Assembly: GCF_900009265.2 (NCBI RefSeq)
Contig: NZ_LR735021.1
Span: 188,436-252,435, forward strand
Direction of reading: 5' to 3'
Origin: Planktothrix paucivesiculata PCC 9631
GTDB taxonomy: Bacteria; Cyanobacteriota; Cyanobacteriia; Cyanobacteriales; Microcoleaceae
DNA length: 64,000 nt
A program made the translations under genes and the position numbers. Positions within the stretch are counted from its first letter, which is position 1, and each line of letters starts with the position of its first letter. Positions 62,691 through 64,000 of this stretch are shown piece by piece. The notes beneath the pieces are model-generated. The model was not told the origin of the DNA and did no database searches. It saw only the letters and a program-made list of their open reading frames with translations.

Positions 62691-63728
62691 GTGAAAGCTA
62701 AACTGAAAAAAAGATATGGGGAGGGATTCTCAGTGAATATAGGGCTGAAGCCATTCGATAGGTTAACCCAGGCTGAACTCAATATCTGGGTGAAGGAAGG
62801 ACAACAACGGAGTCAACTCGGCCAGTTACCCAGCTATATTCCCCAATTAGCCCAGGTGAACCCCCAGGAATTTGTCGTTAAAATCCTGACGATCCCAGGC
62901 CCATCCTATCAGGCGGGGAATGAAGCCCTGCGATTTCCGGTAATGAGTGTGATCAAGTGCTTTCTATTATTGAATCGACTGCTGGAATTGGGGGAGGAGC
63001 GGGTATTCCAACGGGTGGGGGTGCAACCTTCCGATCAGCCGTTTAATTCCCTGGAACAGCTAGAGTCCGATGGCGGATGGCCCCGGAATCCGATGATTAA
63101 TAGTGGGGCGATCGCCCTAGCCGGATTGCTCCCCGGAAAGGATGCGGATACTCGCTGTCAGTATCTCTGTTCCTGGTTAAATCAATTCGGCGATTGTCAG
63201 TTAGTCTTAGACCGAGATATTCTGGAGTCCGTGCGTTCAGCCCCCAACGCCAAAAACCAAGCCCTGGTTTCCACCCTGGCGGCTGCGGGTTATTTGGAGT
63301 ATCCCGAGATCACCCTAGATACCTATAACCAAATCTGTTGTTTATCGGCCACCATTTCCGATTTAGCAAAATTGGGTTTGTTATTACTAAAACCGCCCAA
63401 TCCCCAGTGGCAAAATGCCAGTCGGATTGTCAAAGCTTTAATGATGACCTGTGGGCTATATGAAACATCAGGACAGTTTGCGGTGAAGGTGGGAGTCCCA
63501 ACTAAATCCGGGGTGAGTGGGGCGGTATTATCAATTATTCCTGACCTGGGGGCGATCGCTTGTTATAGTCCTCCCCTTGATTCCCAAGGAAATTCTATGG
63601 GAGGTTTATTTTTGATTGAAAAAATGGTTGAAACTGTGAACTACCCACACTTCTCTAGGAGTAAGTGTGGGCTTCTAGCATCAACGGGGATAGCATCAGA
63701 AGAAACAGAAGTTTGTTCCGGTGACTGA
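62691..63728 (+). CDS. glsA: glutaminase, 3' end altered by an IS element
   Basis: This serine-dependent beta-lactamase-like glutaminase turns glutamine into glutamate and ammonia. Motifs: FPVMSVIKCFLLLN (nucleophile in SxxK), QPFNSLEQLESDGGWPRNPMINSGAI, LAAAGY, and KSGVSGAVLSIIPDLGAIACYSPPLDSQGNSMGG. Homology ends at about IEKMVETVN (near 63640). The remaining 29 codons are IS200/IS605 end sequence, so the natural C-terminus is lost, though probably only a few residues. The catalytic core is whole and activity may persist. The start is uncertain: GTG 62691 or GTG 62733. Confidence 0.85.
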   Translation: MKAKLKKRYGEGFSVNIGLKPFDRLTQAELNIWVKEGQQRSQLGQLPSYIPQLAQVNPQEFVVKILTIPGPSYQAGNEALRFPVMSVIKCFLLLNRLLELGEERVFQRVGVQPSDQPFNSLEQLESDGGWPRNPMINSGAIALAGLLPGKDADTRCQYLCSWLNQFGDCQLVLDRDILESVRSAPNAKNQALVSTLAAAGYLEYPEITLDTYNQICCLSATISDLAKLGLLLLKPPNPQWQNASRIVKALMMTCGLYETSGQFAVKVGVPTKSGVSGAVLSIIPDLGAIACYSPPLDSQGNSMGGLFLIEKMVETVNYPHFSRSKCGLLASTGIASEETEVCSGD

Positions 63729-64000
63729 CATCCCCTCAGACTAGCAGTATCGCTGGTTCCCAACGATAAAACTTGTACTGAGCATAGTCGAAGTATCCGC
63801 AAGGCTTCATTTTTGATATTGATCGACGCATTAATATCACGGTCATGGGTAGTTTGACAATGTTCGCAAGTCCAACTTCTAATATCAAGTGGTAAACTAC
63901 CGACTTGATTTAGACAGACGTTACAAGTTTTAGAAGAAGGGAAAAACCGATCAATTTCGATATAGGTTTTCCCTTCTTTTTCGGCTTTGTACTTGAGCAT
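63641..64000 (-). CDS. tnpB: TnpB (IS200/IS605 or IS607-type), C-terminal part
   Basis: The visible 119 codons are the C-terminus of an RNA-guided TnpB nuclease; the rest lies beyond the window. It has KEGKTYIEIDRFFPSSKTCNVC...WTCEHC (zinc finger CxxC...CxxC) and HDRDINASINI (last RuvC Asp). The tail ARSPHLLLEKCG is encoded by the element's hairpin end, so gene and element end overlap. In this family the guide (omega/reRNA) comes from this same 3' end. Confidence 0.9.
   Translation of the reverse strand: MLKYKAEKEGKTYIEIDRFFPSSKTCNVCLNQVGSLPLDIRSWTCEHCQTTHDRDINASINIKNEALRILRLCSVQVLSLGTSDTASLRGCQSPEQTSVSSDAIPVDARSPHLLLEKCG
63644..63671. mobile_element. right-end hairpin of an IS200/IS605-type element
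   Basis: CCCACACTT (63644-63652), loop ctctaggagt, AAGTGTGGG (63663-63671) form a perfect 9-bp stem at the end of tnpB. IS200/IS605 elements carry such subterminal hairpins in place of inverted repeats. The element boundary lies near 63637-63643, in the glutaminase gene. The other end is outside the window. Confidence 0.8.

Overview
The window looks like chromosome of a filamentous, non-heterocystous cyanobacterium, most like Planktothrix or a related Oscillatoriales genus. This rests on many HIP1 palindromes (GCGATCGC and relatives), cyanobacterial families (Uma2 nucleases, WD40/NB-ARC and WD40-kinase proteins, DUF3365-HAMP sensor, CyRepA-type replication protein, ArsS), AT-rich codon use and a heavy load of toxin-antitoxin (TA) modules, IS elements and short dispersed repeats. 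The genus is inferred from sequence style only.

Layout. 1-5.3 kb is an accessory zone: Uma2 genes, a tyrosine recombinase, an AbrB/Doc TA pair, an MNT nucleotidyltransferase whose HepT partner is cut to 12 codons, an IS982-family element, and a 33-bp HIP1 minisatellite that ends a truncated restriction-like gene. 5.4-16.1 kb holds an NB-ARC/WD40 STAND protein and a 2348-residue LamG/ricin-lectin protein with a possible pore-forming C-terminal half. 16.4-27.6 kb is the most striking locus: a tightly packed operon for a fatty-acid ligase/acyl-CoA dehydrogenase/ACP/thioester-reductase megaenzyme, a PlsC acyltransferase, an alkylglycerone-phosphate synthase (the plasmalogen/ether-lipid enzyme), an SDR reductase, a CdsA-like cytidylyltransferase, a PssA-like phosphatidyltransferase and, after 90 bp, an MFS transporter. 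Read together they spell out a complete bacterial ether-phospholipid pathway. 27.8-30.2 kb has a second tyrosine recombinase, a divergent XRE/zinc-ribbon regulator, a large inverted repeat, a 304-bp MITE and a frameshifted S-formylglutathione hydrolase relic.

30.2-47.1 kb is mostly ordinary chromosome: a PgpH-type c-di-AMP phosphodiesterase, an ADP-ribosylglycohydrolase-like gene, aroQ, cinA, a Ser/Thr kinase, a heme sensor divergent from a PhnD-like lipoprotein, a Na/Ca exchanger, a VTT membrane protein, arsS, a cyclic-nucleotide-gated channel, dus and argF. 47.2-56.9 kb is accessory again: a possible orphan toxin/immunity pair, a VapBC-like pair, a CyRepA plasmid-type replication protein, a DndD-like SMC ATPase with a small partner, a TacAT pair and a Dnd-type restriction helicase. 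56.9-64 kb has tRNA-Pro(CGG), lipA with a tandemly duplicated 3' end, a WD40 Ser/Thr kinase, HicBA, VapBC, a RelE-like pair, two repeat families, tRNA-Asp(GTC), and a glutaminase gene whose 3' end runs into an IS200/IS605-type tnpB element that leaves the window.

All family assignments come from reading motifs in the sequence, without database searches.
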